NCBI GenBank assembly: GCA_034509735.1
Contig: JACGWO010000002.1
Location: forward strand, 41,161,855 to 41,225,854
Source of the DNA: Sesamum alatum
Lineage: Eukaryota > Streptophyta > Magnoliopsida > Lamiales > Pedaliaceae
Length of the DNA stretch: 64,000 nt
Reading direction: 5' to 3'
Shown here piece after piece: positions 24,448 through 36,800 of the stretch. Below the pieces are notes generated by a model that made no database searches, was not told where the DNA came from, and saw nothing but the letters and a program-made list of their open reading frames with translations. The first letter of the stretch is position 1; each line of letters starts with the position of its first letter. Both the position numbers and the translations under genes were made by a program.

Positions 24448-26167
24448 AAAGAGTGTGTTTTGGTATGATTAAGAGTCTAATTACAAATAAAAAAAGAAAA
24501 CATAACTTAGTTCTCATAGACATTGTTTGATTTTTCATAAAATTTAATTCTTCCGCAATGCGATATCTAACAACTAGACGGCTAATTTTACGAACACGAT
24601 GATATAATTTTTAAAAATATGTGTACATAATAGGTAAATAATTTATAAAAATATTAATTAATACAACTGTAAAGAGAAAAATGTTGGTGAAAATAAAAAT
24701 AGCAAATAGTTGTTTTCAACAAAGAAAATTAAATAATAACAAACTACCACTACTATTTAGTTGTCAGAGATGGGTAATTTTTGTAATTATGCAAAAGACA
24801 ACAATAATTAGGGTAAACAGATCATAAATTAGGGAGTATAAATATAACATTATCCCTTAATTAAATCATAATCAATAGAGGGATCAACGTAATTTACAAT
24901 TTTATTTTTTTTGTCAAATTTAGAAGATAAATACCGTCACATTAATTATGTCAAAAATAATAATTTAGTAAAAAACAAAATTAATAATTCATGTCATCTA
25001 TACTTCTATACTAATCTATACTAATTATAAAAGGAAAGGCTTTTTTGTGTCACAAATGGAAGTTATTTTAGGCATTTTACAAAATTTACCCTTTGCTTTT
25101 CCATAATTCATTTCCATATTTCTTTCTACAAAGTGAAATCTATAATTTGTGGAGGGCAAAAATAAAATTTCAACATAATATTCGTAGTTCTCATACCAAA
25201 TTTTTAAACTACCTAATATGCCCTCTTGCCATAACTACCCATGTTCCCACACTGTTTTTTTCTCTATAAATTAAAACACAATTAAAAGTCTAAAACTTTT
25301 CTCATAAACTTATGTTAATATGTTTATCCACAATTTGGACTTAACAAAAAATATATAATTAATCTGTTCTTTATTTTCTTTTTTTCTTTTCTGCCATCTT
25401 CTACATATATATAGACTCATAGGTCATTTATTTGCATTTTTATACATAAAGATCGAAGATGCAAAACACAAAAGTTAAAAATATCAAGTTAGCAATAATC
25501 AAGATGTAGTTGTGATTCTTTTTTTCTTTTTTTTTGGTACTCTTAAACTTCATATGGCATAAAAAAATGCTGCATATTATTCTCTATGTAGTATCAAACA
25601 CCATTTTTTTAATGCATTTTCATGGGCTATATGTACAATTTCTTAATCAGAAAAATTATTCAAATTTTCTATCAAGAAGACATACTTTGAAATATTTTAT
25701 TTCTCACCATCTTATTTTTATTTGGAATTTACGAATTTTTCAACTCTAAACATTTTGTGTAATAGTAAGTGGCTTTCAATACATATTGAAGCTTGCTTTT
25801 TCAATGTTACTACTAATATGCTTCATATATATTTGAATTTTTCTAAATATTGCATACTTGCTTTTTTAAATTGTTAATATTTCTATCAAATAGTAAGTGA
25901 ATTACAAAATAAATTTGTATTTACTTTATCCAATTTATACAACATGAAATCTCATTGAGAAATATTTAATTTGAAGTTTTGGCTATGAGATCAATTCACT
26001 CTGTTTGGTGATATCTAATTTCTAAAATATATTTTATTTTAAGTCAAACACATGTCTAATATTGAGTTTTCAAATTAGAAATTTTCGTATAATCATGTGT
26101 TTCTAAACGTTAAAATAATTATTATAATTTAAAAGGTCTTCTAATAATATATATATATATATATACG

Positions 26168-26418
26168 TACTATTATAAGAGGAAAAGTTGTTTTGTTCTA
26201 ATAAATGACGATTATCTCATACTTTTACAACTTCTCTCAAATTTTGAGCACCAAAATAAAACTGGATTTGAACTTAAAAAGTGTATTTATCTTTGAAAAT
26301 CCTAATAAATATACTTATTTCAAGTTAAAATTCACTTTGTTTTGGAGAGCAAAATTTTGAAAAAATGTGAAAATATGATATAATATATAGGAAAACAACC
26401 TTTTCTTTTATAATAGTA
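26168..26418. mobile_element. MITE with about 27-bp terminal inverted repeats
   Basis: Left end TACTATTATAAGAGGAAAAG; right end is the imperfect reverse complement, CTTTTCTTTTATAATAGTA. About 250 bp and non-coding. Flanked by AT-rich sequence, so the target duplication is ambiguous. Confidence 0.65.
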
Positions 26419-26757
26419 TAGCTATATTACACTTATCCATCAAGTGTTTTTGTAAATTAACTGTGTAAAATATTTGCTTAATTATTTTGCATAATATCAT
26501 TTTAGATCACACAATTAACAAATATATGATTAAACTTTGATCTAAAGTAGATCATACACATACTAAAATTGACCAAAGTACGTAGGTTTTTTCTTTTTTT
26601 TTTTTTGAGAAAGAGACCCCAGGGGTACTTATATAAATGGCAAAAGTTCACATATGTGGAAGACGAACACATACGTGAAAACCGAACAAAAAAAGCCTAG
26701 CCGAACAACGAAAGAAACACAAAAAACAATCAATTAAATAAAGCAAGCAACAAAAGA

Positions 26758-29700
26758 AAACTATGGAGGGAGATTCCGCTGCACCAACGCAAGCAAGTCC
26801 AGAGCGTCCCCCGCCCCTCCTTCGTAACAGCAACAGTTCCAATGCGCCCAAAGGGCCCAACAAGTCGTGAGGAAACGGAAAAAGTCCCCGCGGTCCAGTG
26901 TTCGGTGAGCCTGACAGAACCAATCCACCGTACCCGCTGGCGTGTGGGCGATCGCGGTATGCGGGAGCATTGACTGAGCCCAAACCAGCCGGGTGAACGG
27001 GCACTGCATCAGGATATGCGACAAACCAGCCTCCGTCTCGCCACACCACACGCACGAGCCATCAACCTGGACACCACGCCGTCGGAGATTCTCCTGGGTC
27101 GGTAATGCGTTGTGGCAGCAACGCCAAGCGAATAGGAGGACTTTCGGGAGGGCTTTGCAGCGTCACAGGATCCACCATTGGTGATTAGCGTCATCGGAGC
27201 TGGGTTCCCCTTCCCCACTAAGTCGAACTGCAAGGTAGTAGGCACTCCTAATGGAGAATCGGAAAAGCGGGCCAAAGTGCCAGCCCCAGGCGTCGTCGCC
27301 TGCCCGAATCCTTGTGAGCATGATCCATTTGGCATCCACAGGCGAGAACTCGGCCTGAATTCGTGCAGAATCCCAAAGTCCATCAGTGCCAAGAAGATCC
27401 GCCACCACCGAGTCTGTTGGCTGCGAACAACAAGGAAAGATTGGGCGGTAAGTGGACGGCCGAGGGATCCAAGGGTCGAGAAAAGTCCGGATGGAGCGTC
27501 CATCCCCAACCAGCCATCGAGCCCCGGCCCCGAGCAGCGGACAGATGCTGTTGATGAGGCGCCATGCGAAAGACCGACAACTACGTCCGATCGGGAGATC
27601 GAGCACAGAGACTCCTTGAAAGTACTTCGGCTGCAGGACACGGATGAGAAGGCCTTCCGGTCAGGTGAGGAGCCGCCAGGCTTGCTTGCATAGGAGCGCC
27701 TCGTTAACTGCCTTGAGACAGCGAATGCCCAACCCTCCTTCAGACTTGCTCCGGCACACATCCTTCCAAGCCTTCCAATGGATCTTCCGGTCGCCATCTT
27801 GGTGCCAGAAAAAAAACTACGATCATACTCTCGATCTCGCGGATTAGGGCATCCAGGAGATGAAAGCAGCTCATCGCGTAGGTGGGAATTGCCTAGAGAA
27901 TTGCCTTGATCATCACGACCCTCCCTGCCTGCGACAACCTTTTGGCCCCCCAGCCGTTGACAACACTCCATATCCTTTCCTTCAAGCCTTCAAAGACCGC
28001 CCTCTCAGACCGATCAATCACTGCCGGCAAGCTAAGGTACTTATCATGCTTGTCAGTCACCAGGATTCCCAGGAGATTGGCAAGCTCAACCCGGAGGGCC
28101 GGGGATGTATTCTTGCTGAACATGGCGGCCGATTTGTCCAAATTAATTGCGAGCCCGGAGACCGACTCGAAGCAGCAAAGCACATCGCAAACACGGAGCA
28201 GGGCCTCACGCGTAGCTTGGCAAAAGAGAAGAGTATCATCGGCAAAGAGAATGTGTGTGATGCGGGGACCCTGCCGGCTCGCCTGAACGCCTTTGAGAAC
28301 TCCCCGGCGCTCCTCCGCCTGGATTAGACAGCTTCAAACCTCTGCACAACAAAGAAATAAGTAGGGGGAGAGCGGGTCCCCTTGACGGAGGCCCCTCTCC
28401 GGCTTCAGAGCACCAAAACAATCACCATTAAGCAGAAAAGAATAAGAGATAGTTGACACACACTGCATTATAAGTGACACAAAACTCACAGGAAAACCTA
28501 ATCTAAGGAGCACTCTTTCAAGAAAGATTCACTCCACCTGGTCGTAAGCCTTACTGATGTCGAGTTTGAGCGAGGCATGGCCGGTCCGGCCCTGGTATTT
28601 GTGTGCGAGAACATGTTTAAGTTCATGGGTCACGGGGACATTATCTGTTATGAGGTGACCGGGGACGAAAGCTGACTGATGGGGCGAGATGATAGAGTTA
28701 AGGAGGGATTTAATGCGGTTTGCAAGGACCTTCGAGGAGATTTTGTAGGCAACATTGCATAAGCTGATGGGACGGAAGGCCGACACAGATTCAGGGTTGG
28801 CAGTTTTAGGCAGAAGGATGATTTGGGTAGCATTTAGGGTTGGGTCGAGATGACCCCCATTCAGAAAATCAAGGACACATTTAGTAGCAGGAGGACCCAC
28901 AAGATGCCGGTAATTTTGAAAGAAGATAGGAGACATACCATCCGGCCCTGGTGATTTTAACGGGTGCATCTGAGAGAGTGCCGTCAGGACCTCGTCCGCT
29001 GTGAATGGGCGCTCGAGCTCCACGGTGTCTACGTCAGAGACCTTCGGCAGCAAGCAGGCGAGGCAGTCGTCGATCGTTCGAGGGTCCGGGCTTGTGGTTC
29101 GGAAGATGTCGGCAAAATGAGCGGAAATCACACCCTGGATCTCGGCTTTCTTCACATAGCTGCATCCCTGAGCATCCTGAATCATCTTAATCGTCTTACG
29201 GCGGCGCCGTTCAGTGGCCTGCCCATGGAAAAATGCTGTATTCCTGTCCCCTTCCTTCAACCATAAGGCCTTACCGTGTTGTTTCCACAGAATCTCTTCT
29301 CGAGCCAGAAATTCCTCAAGTTCCCCCCGAAGGCTCTCGATCTGACCCTTGACCTCCTTGGTCAACAAACCCTGTCGAAGTCGAGTAATCTGATCCCCGA
29401 GCTCCTTCACCCTGCGGCGGACATTCCCAAACTGAACCTTATCCCAAGCACTACGAGCAGCAGCACACTAAGAAACCTTGTTCCGGAGCTGCTTGGCCGC
29501 CGTGGCCCCGGCAGTTGGTGCCCACCCATCCGCAATAACTCCCTCGCACTCCGCGGACCCACACCATGCGCCTTCGAACCTGAAGCGTCGCCCTGCGGGA
29601 GCATCACACCCGTCGGTTGAAGCTGATAAACTAAGCAGAAGAGCCGCGTGGTCCGAGCATGCCACCGGAAGATGGGACACCACCGCCGTCGGAAAGAGGG

Positions 29701-30315
29701 CGGACCAACTCGTTGTGTTGCAACCCTATCCAACCTCGCCCGAACAGTAGTAGGCGCTTCCCAGTGATTGCACCAAGTAAACAGCATGCCCACAAACCTT
29801 AAGTCCTGTAACTCACACTCCTCAAGACACCATCGAAAAGCCTCCATCTGCCACTGCGCCCAGTGCGCTCGCCCCTCCTTCTCCGTGAGTGTTAGAATCT
29901 CGTTAAAATCCCCAGTGTAGACCCATAGGCGGACAGAGTGCCCGCGTAATCAGTGAAGGAGGTCCTATGTCTCAGTGCGGTGAGAAACATCAGGGTGCCC
30001 ATAGAAACCGGTGAAACGCCAACGCTCGGTATCGCCATCACCGAGGATCGTAGCATCAATATGGTGGATCGAGAAGGACTGAATCCACACCTCAACATCC
30101 TTCGTCCAAAATATAGCCAAGCCGCCGCCTCGACCCCGAGCTGGGACACCGATACCAAACAAGTTAAGCTGTTATTTCAACCAATATCTCCTAGCAGATG
30201 ACTTGGTCTCGGAGAGAAAAACCAAGTCAGGGTTGTGAAATCTGATGAGCTCCCGGAGCTTGTGAACTGTCCAAGGGGACCCCAACCCCTGACAGTTCCA
30301 GACTAGGATTTTCAT
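26758..30315 (-). pseudogene. GC-rich LINE ORF2: endonuclease, reverse transcriptase, zf-RVT
   Basis: Starts at the ATG 30315-30313, overlapping the ORF1 stop (ATGA). Endonuclease: KILVWNCQGLGSPWT, VFLSETKS, then a stop near 30170, RGRGGGLAIFW, and YTGDFNEIL near 29900. RT from 29410: HPLKSPGPDGMSPIFF, RPISLCNVAYKI, LDISKAYDQVE then TGA for Trp at 28531-28529; further along RQGDPLSPYLF and catalytic HILFADDTLLF. C-terminal zf-RVT with WCGETEAGLSHILMQCPF, ending near 26758. Several frameshifts (near 29700, 28300 and 27600). Non-functional. Confidence 0.88.
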
Positions 30316-31894
30316 GGTTGGCAGCGGGGCTGCACCGCAGCCTCCACCGATAGTACATCAGAGTCCTCATCCACCAACAACAGCCGATGCTTCCTGCCTC
30401 GATACACATCACTGTCCAGGTCCAACACCGAGCATCCCCGTGGCCTTTTCCATGATCCCGTCCGACCAGACTCACATGGCCGACCTTGCCGACTGCGCCC
30501 CCTCCGGCCCTGATAGCCCTTAGCTGCAAACCTAAGCGACACCGTGACTAAGCCACCTTCGATCACCCCCTCCATCAAGACCTGCCTTACAACGGCCTCT
30601 CTCGGCCTGGACTCTAGGATAGTCGAGGGAACAAAATTCGCCGAAGTTTTGGCCTCCGGCACCAACACACCCCCCGGCTCAAGACCTCCCAGCGGAAACT
30701 CTGGCACCCCGGCGCCCAGCTCGGCACTGTCACGTACTGAGCCCTCGGATCCCTGCCCACCGATCGTCTGCTGACCAAGGGCCAACCCCTCAGAAAACCT
30801 AGCACTGCTCTGTTTGCTGGCCCTGCCCGGACTGAAGCTCTCGACTGAGGCCGCACGGAAACCTGCCCGCTGTGTCGTGTCTGCGTCCTCCTGTGCCGCC
30901 GAGATCACCCGGTCCTGTCCCGAGAAGTTCCCAAACACAGTCGCCCCACGTGCCCGACTCGGGCCAGGAGATGTGGTTGGCGTGGAGGCAGACCCTGACT
31001 CGCGACGAAAGGATGGAACACGCCCTCGCAGCGGGAGTGGTGCCCGCAACCACAGGCCATACAGAGCGTCTGATCCCGAGTCCACAAACCCCTCCTCGAA
31101 TTGTAACTCGCAATACTTGACAATGTGTCCCAACTTTCCACAGAAGTAGCAAACATTCGGGAGCCGCTCATAGGTCAAGTGCACCAGGAGCTCATCCCCC
31201 ATAGTCGAAACTATCGACAGGGCACGTGGTAGCAGGCGATTAACATTGATAGCCACCTGGAGCCGAAGAGTAGCACCCCAAGCACAACCTGTGTCGTCCA
31301 TGTCCATATCCCAGAATTTGCCTATTCTATTCCCGATCAGCGTGGCCACACCTAGGTTCATCATACTCAGTGGAAGTTTATGCACGTGAATGTGGAATTC
31401 ACACCAATCAAGGTCCACCCTCAGCGGATTCTCCTTCTCCCCTATTTCGCTCAGGATAATGACATTCTTCTCAAAGCTCCACGGACACCCTTCCAACGCA
31501 CGCCTCCGATCAATGACATGGTTGAAACAGAGGAGAAAAGGCCCCCTACCAATCTGCCGAATATCCATACCTTTCACCGGATTGATCATTCCCTGAACGG
31601 AGGTGCTGAAAGCTTCAAAGCGGGGCATTTACTAGAGAGAAGCCGCCCAACTAGACACAGATTGTGGGTGTCAGAGTCGGCGTGCCACAACCCGCCCGGC
31701 AGAACAAGTCGTTGACCCTCATCCTCCGTCAACCGTAATCGGCCCCAAAAGCCCGCCAGAGCCTCATCCATGCCCCATCCCTCAAACGGTCGGCCCTGCC
31801 CCATACGCCGCCGACCCGCTTTGGCCATAGACGCCCTACAGATCGCCCGCCCACCTACAACAGAATAGGCTGAACGGTATGCCCTCGAACGCAC
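30312..31894 (-). pseudogene. GC-rich LINE ORF1 (DUF4283 plus CCHC knuckle), one frameshift
   Basis: The N-terminal part begins at about 31831 (MAKAGRRRMGQ) and continues to LCLVGRLLSSK, where a 1-base shift near 31628 changes frame. The main 438-codon frame then runs to 30312. DUF4283-like core: RQIGRGPFLLCFNHVIDRR, GCPWSFEKNVIIL, then LDWCEFHIHVHKLP. Knuckle CYFCGKLGHIVKYC at about residues 158-171. Ser/Pro-rich tail. The stop TGA (30314-30312) overlaps the ORF2 ATG. The protein would coat the element RNA. Confidence 0.85.
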
Positions 31895-32358
31895 CTGAGA
31901 AAGTCACCAAAACCAGAATAACAACTCCAAGATTAGTAAAAATAGAAAAAGGACAAAATAACCAGAACAAGAAAGACTCGAAAGACGAAAAAGAAGGTGG
32001 TAGCGGGCGGAGGGTATCCCCGCCACACGGTCCCGAGAAACAGAGGGCGACGCTCCGAAGCAAAACGGTCGACTGCCCGCCCCGCACGAAGACAGTACAT
32101 GACACAACCCGACTGCGGTCCCCAATCAACACTCGCACGCCGCACACCAGGGCTCACCCATCGCCTTAGTCACCCCCCGCGTCAGTAGCGCCACGCACCG
32201 TGAGAGGGAGGCCCAAAATCTCTCGGGTAGTTGGCGCACGGCAGAGCGGTTGCCACAGTCGTGAACCAGAAGAAACACAAAGAAGAAAGACTCTCAGGGG
32301 GAAGAGAGAAACGGAGACTCTCAGAGGAGAGAACGTTTTGTAAACAATCATCTATTTT
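31895..32358 (-). promoter_or_regulatory. 5'UTR / internal promoter region of the GC-rich LINE
   Basis: About 460 bp between the 5' target repeat and ORF1, with pyrimidine-rich CTCTGAGAGTCTCCG motifs near the 5' end (the pair AGACTCTCAG and GGAGACTCTCAG on the plus strand at about 32288-32320). A LINE promoter should lie here; no TATA box is seen. Assignment is by position. Confidence 0.5.
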
Positions 32359-32387
32359 CAAAGTACGTAGTTAAACATATTGATTAA

Positions 32388-32389
32388 TA

Positions 32390-32474
<85 letters not shown>

Positions 32475-32477
32475 TAT
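32388..32477 (+). repeat. (ATT)n microsatellite
   Basis: About 30 uninterrupted TTA/ATT units immediately beside the right target repeat of the GC-rich LINE. Confidence 0.97.
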
Positions 32478-32689
32478 TCACGCATCGCGTGTGATGAATG
32501 TATTAAAAAATTATATGTGCGGAGACCGCGTGCGGCAGTCACTAGTGACTCTATAAGCTTGGTGGGTGGGGGTTGGTGTGATACGGTCAATACTGCCACC
32601 CGGAGAATAATCCTAAATTAGATGCTTTTACGTCCACAATTCTGATTTTGCTCCTAATCATAGGAACATTAACATCTTCAAGGCTATGC

Positions 32690-32900
32690 ATTTGCTCGAG
32701 TGGTGAGGTTGAGGTCCCACAATTAAGAGATCGTGGGTTCTAATACTACAAATGTAGGGAGTTGTTTAGTTTATAGGATCATGTTTGTATTATTCCTTTA
32801 GTTGCTTTAGTGTTGGTACTGATAGATTTAGAGATAATGTATTTTTTAAATTAATAATTTACTACTCATTATTCCAAAAAAAAAAAAAAAAAGAAAAAAA
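32690..32900 (+). mobile_element. tRNA-derived SINE, family B, copy 1
   Basis: Head GCTCGAGTGGTGAGGTTGAG (A box) and GTGGGTTCTAATAC (degenerate B box). Body ATGTAGGGAGTTGTTTAGTT, ending in a long A run. Matches the element at 52599-52803. Target repeats are not clear. Confidence 0.7.
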
Positions 32901-33305
32901 CAAAACATGCGACACTAGCTCACATTCCATATCGATTGTATACGAATAATTTAGTTTTTTTTTTTTTTAAGCTAGATGCATTTTTTAGGAGAAAATTACG
33001 AGGCTCTAGCCAAATGAAACTGAAGATACATCAAACGATGTATCATTTAGCACCGTTTATAAAATGAAGTCGTGTGCATTCCAACCCCTCGTGGGCTAAT
33101 GATGCCAACATTCATTCGGGGTAGACGATAAATCGATAAATTTACGTGATTTATAAAATCCAATAGGCCTTTCTGATCACATTGCGTATACCGTGCCTAT
33201 ATACAATAATTCATCATGTCACCACGTCCATGTACGAGCTATTTCTCACCTACTGTTATTAGTCTAAGCACCAACTATGAGAAAATCAAGAATGACACAT
33301 GTTAA

Positions 33306-33557
33306 GTTGAGGCCTAGTTTAGTTGGTGAAATTGAGGCTTCATGATTCTGGAGGTTATGGGTTCGAATTCTTGCGTAGGTTGATGTTATTTTTACTGTAT
33401 AATAGGTATGATTTGCTGCTGTAATAACTAGGTGTTAGTTTATATGACATTATTGATTTAATTGTTTGTAAATGTCCATGATCGATGTTGATAGACGACA
33501 TGACTGAATGTAATCAGTTTACTTTTGATTAATAAAATTCATCGTTTCCAATTAAAA
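33306..33557 (+). mobile_element. tRNA-derived SINE, family A, copy 2
   Basis: Head CCTAGTTTAGTTGGTGAAAT and B box GGGTTCGAATTC. The tail ATTCATCGTTTCCAATTAAA matches the SINE at 23115. Target repeats AAGAATGACACATGTTAA (33288-33305) and AAGAATGACACATGTCAA (33558-33575) differ at one of 18 positions. Confidence 0.87.
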
Positions 33558-33866
33558 AAGAATGACACATGTCAAATTAAATTGTAATAACGTTTTTTCA
33601 AATTTTACTTCTACCAACAATCTCGAAATATCATCACTACATATGCGAAGAAGATACTTTTCTGGGGCTATATATTAATTATTATGGATCAGAAAAAGGG
33701 ATTTTTCTTATATAATTGAATTGTAATAACATCCAATAGTATAAATAATGTTGCTCAATAATATATATATATTATATTATGCCATTTCATATTAATATGA
33801 CAAATTATATATATATATAATTAGATATTAGATTAGTTTTATAATTAAATTGTGGTCTCTATTGTT

Positions 33867-36800
33867 GAATTACATAATTAGCTCCAATGAATAGATACCA
33901 AGAGACATTCGAGATTCAATGAATGGAGCCCAGAAAATAGAATCCTCCATGTTATGAATAAAAGGTATAAATCTTAGAAGATTTATATGTTCATCAGTGA
34001 TCACATTCTTAAGAAGATTAAACTTCCAGTAGGGAAAATTTTCTATCATATAATAGTTGACACTATTGTTTATAGAAGAATCATGAAAATTTTGTAAAGA
34101 GTCTATGATACGAAAGTTTCCTAACCATTTATCAGTGAACAATTTTACTTTGATTCCGTTTCCTATGTTCCAACGAACAGACTCCTTGATAATGTTTTTC
34201 CAAATCCAGCTGTTTTGATTTTTACTGCAAGCCTCAAGAAAGGTGGTATTAGGGTAGTACTTGCCTTTGGTCCATAAGGAATTGGTATTGGTGAGAAGGT
34301 TCCAAGCAATTTTAGTCATGCAAGCTGTATTGAAGATAGTAAGATCTTTTATATCCAGTCCACCCATGTCTTTTGGTTTACAAACAATTTCCCACTTAAC
34401 AAGACTTTTCTTAGAGCTATTAATTAGGGCTAGCATTCCATAAGAATTTTTTGCACATTTTGTTAATAGAAATTATAGACTGAGAAGGAAGGACAAAAGA
34501 TCCCATAGCATACATAGGGATAGAGTTGAGAACATGTTTAATAAGAGTAGCTCTTCCTGCGTAAGACAGAAAATTATTATACCAAGTGTTAATCTTATTG
34601 TGAATTTTGCTGATAAGTTCAAAAAAAGATTCTTTATTTAGACGCCCATAAGAAAAATGCAAACCTAAATATTTATCATTCTTATTAACCCTCTTAATGT
34701 TGAGTATATTTAAAATGTCTTTTTGTCTAAGTCTTGGGGTATTAGGAGAGAAAATGATTTTTGACTTATCCCAATTTATTTTAAGGCCTGAAATATTATA
34801 AAATCTAGTGAAACATTCTTTGATAGTCATTGTCAATAGATGGTCAGTCTTATCAAAAATAAAACAGTCATCAGCAAAACATAGAATTGGAATTTGAGGA
34901 CAATTTTTACCTATGGAGAAAGTGTGAAATTTGTTTGTGGAAGAGAGCTCCATGATATCTTTTATAAGAACATGAAGACAAAGGATAAAAATATATGGAG
35001 ATAAAGGATCTCCTTGTCTAAGTCCTCTTTTTGGGGAGAAAAATTTAGGGTCTTGGCCATTTATGTTCAGAGAGTAGGATACCGAAGTAATACAAGTTAT
35101 GATAAAGATCAATAAGAGAGTGCTAGGAAGGTTATATTTATTAAGGGTAAGGGTGGCTTTAATAAAGGGCCATTCAAGGCTATCATAAGCTTTTTCAAAA
35201 TCTAATTTTAGACCCATGAAACAGTTTTTTGGGTGGAATTTTTTTTTACTCTTCATGAAATGGAGGATTTCATGCGCCATAAGAAGGTTATGATTAATGT
35301 TCCTATTAGGAACGAAGGCATTTTGAAAAGGGGATACAAGTTTGTCAATAATCGATCTGAGCTTTTTAACCAAAATATTTGCAATGATTTTGTAAGTAAC
35401 ATTACAAAGACTAATAGGTCTATAATCTTTTATAAGTTGTGGGTTCTATTTTTTAGGGATGAAAATAATTTTAGTTTGGTTAATGAAAGGATTAAGATTA
35501 CCGGAAGTGAAAAAATCTCTAACTAGTGTTATAACAGAATTATTAATAGTAGGCCAAAAGGATTTAAAAAAATGACTATTGAAACCGTCGGGACCAGGAG
35601 ATTTCGAAGAGCCAATTTTATTAAGAGCATTCCAAATGTCATGATCAGAAAAGTCTAAATTAAGAGAATCATTATCATTAGAATGTAATGAATAAAAGGT
35701 AGAGATATTGTTAATGGGATTACTGGAGATGTAAGAACTATTGAAAACATTAATGTAGTAATCAAGAAAACTCTTAGAGATATCATGAAAAGAGGGTAAA
35801 AAATTATTATTACTATCTTTAATGCCCTGAATAAAATTACGCCTTTTCCTGTTACTCGCAAACGCTTGGAAAAATCTTGTGTTTGAGTCACCTTCTAATT
35901 TTCATTTAATTTTTGCTCTTTGAGCCCAGTACAAATTTTCAATATGAAGAAGCTGAATAAGAGAATTACAAATCTCGGTTTCTTTTGAAGTAAATTATCA
36001 TTTGGATTTCTGGAAATTTTGTTAAGGATAAAAGCTAGGTCATGTCTATGAGACTTGATTTTTTTCTTAATATTCCCGATCGTATTATTTTTCCAAGAGA
36101 TTGAGTGAAAGGCTAACTGTTTTGTTTTGATAGTGAAGTCTGTAGAAGCATTAACAGAGAAGTTTTGGTTCCAGATATTATTAACCAAAAACTTCTAACT
36201 CTCATAATTAGCCCATATATTCTCATATCTAAAAATATTAGATTTATGGTTATCAATATCAGTGGTAAGAAGAATCGGGGAATAATCAGAAGTAGGAGCA
36301 ACTAAATGTCTAATTCTACTGTGAGGGAAAGAGTTTAGAAATTGTTGGTTACCAAGGAAACGATCTAGTCTTTCACAAACAAAAGAAGAACCAAATCTTC
36401 TATTAGACCAGGTGAACATGTGCCCTGTATAGCCTAGATCAATAAGGTTACATGCATTAATGCAGTCATGAAAATTTTTTGTTCTGTTAAAAGAAACAGG
36501 AATACCCCCAATTTTTTCATTTTTATGAAGAATATTGTTAAAATCTCCAGCCACAATCCATCTAGAATTAATAGTTTTAGCAAAATCTTGTAAATTGGTC
36601 CAAACCTGGGATTGGAGGTGCTGTTGTGGGTGATTGTAAACTGCACTAAGCGTGAACGGCGGATCGCCTCCAGTAACTGTAGCTTCCACATGGATAGTTC
36701 TGGCAGAAGCCTGGACTATATTTGCTGTGACTGATCCTGAGTTCCAGAGTATCTAGATGCCTCCAGATAAGCCAATTGCTGCAGCAACTGCAAAGCAATC

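Larger units (their letters stand above)
22645..26167. other. AT-rich region right of the Helitron, no gene
   Basis: Up to about 23740 it is the continuation of the duplicated locus. Beyond that it is AT-rich DNA with a (TA)n tract at about 23749-23770, the SINEs and MITEs listed separately, and at about 25010-25060 a block (TCTATACTAATTATAAAAGG) resembling a Helitron 5' end with no matching 3' end found. Open frames here look like chance. Confidence 0.5.
26586..32358 (-). mobile_element. Full-length LINE, GC-rich family without RNase H
   Basis: A 5.77-kb minus-strand element with 12-bp target repeats CAAAGTACGTAG (26574-26585 and 32359-32370) and a poly-A tail (poly-T at 26587-26606). It has a 5'UTR of about 480 bp, ORF1, and ORF2 with endonuclease, RT and zf-RVT. 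It is visibly GC-rich against AT-rich surroundings. ORF2 ends after the zinc domain, with no RNase H, unlike the other three LINEs. The ORFs carry a few stops and frameshifts, so this copy is inactive but complete in extent. Confidence 0.9.

Noticed and set aside
26648..32350. GC-rich block with many plus-strand open frames that might be foreign (bacterial) DNA
   Set aside because: Minus-strand frames form a complete LINE with target repeats and poly-A; the plus-strand frames are shadows of its GC-rich coding sequence.
32700..32760. Possible tRNA gene (GTGGGTTC box)
   Set aside because: No cloverleaf or anticodon arm closes; box A/B spacing, the poly-A tail and a second copy with target repeats show a SINE head. 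The same applies at 23130, 33320 and 52620.
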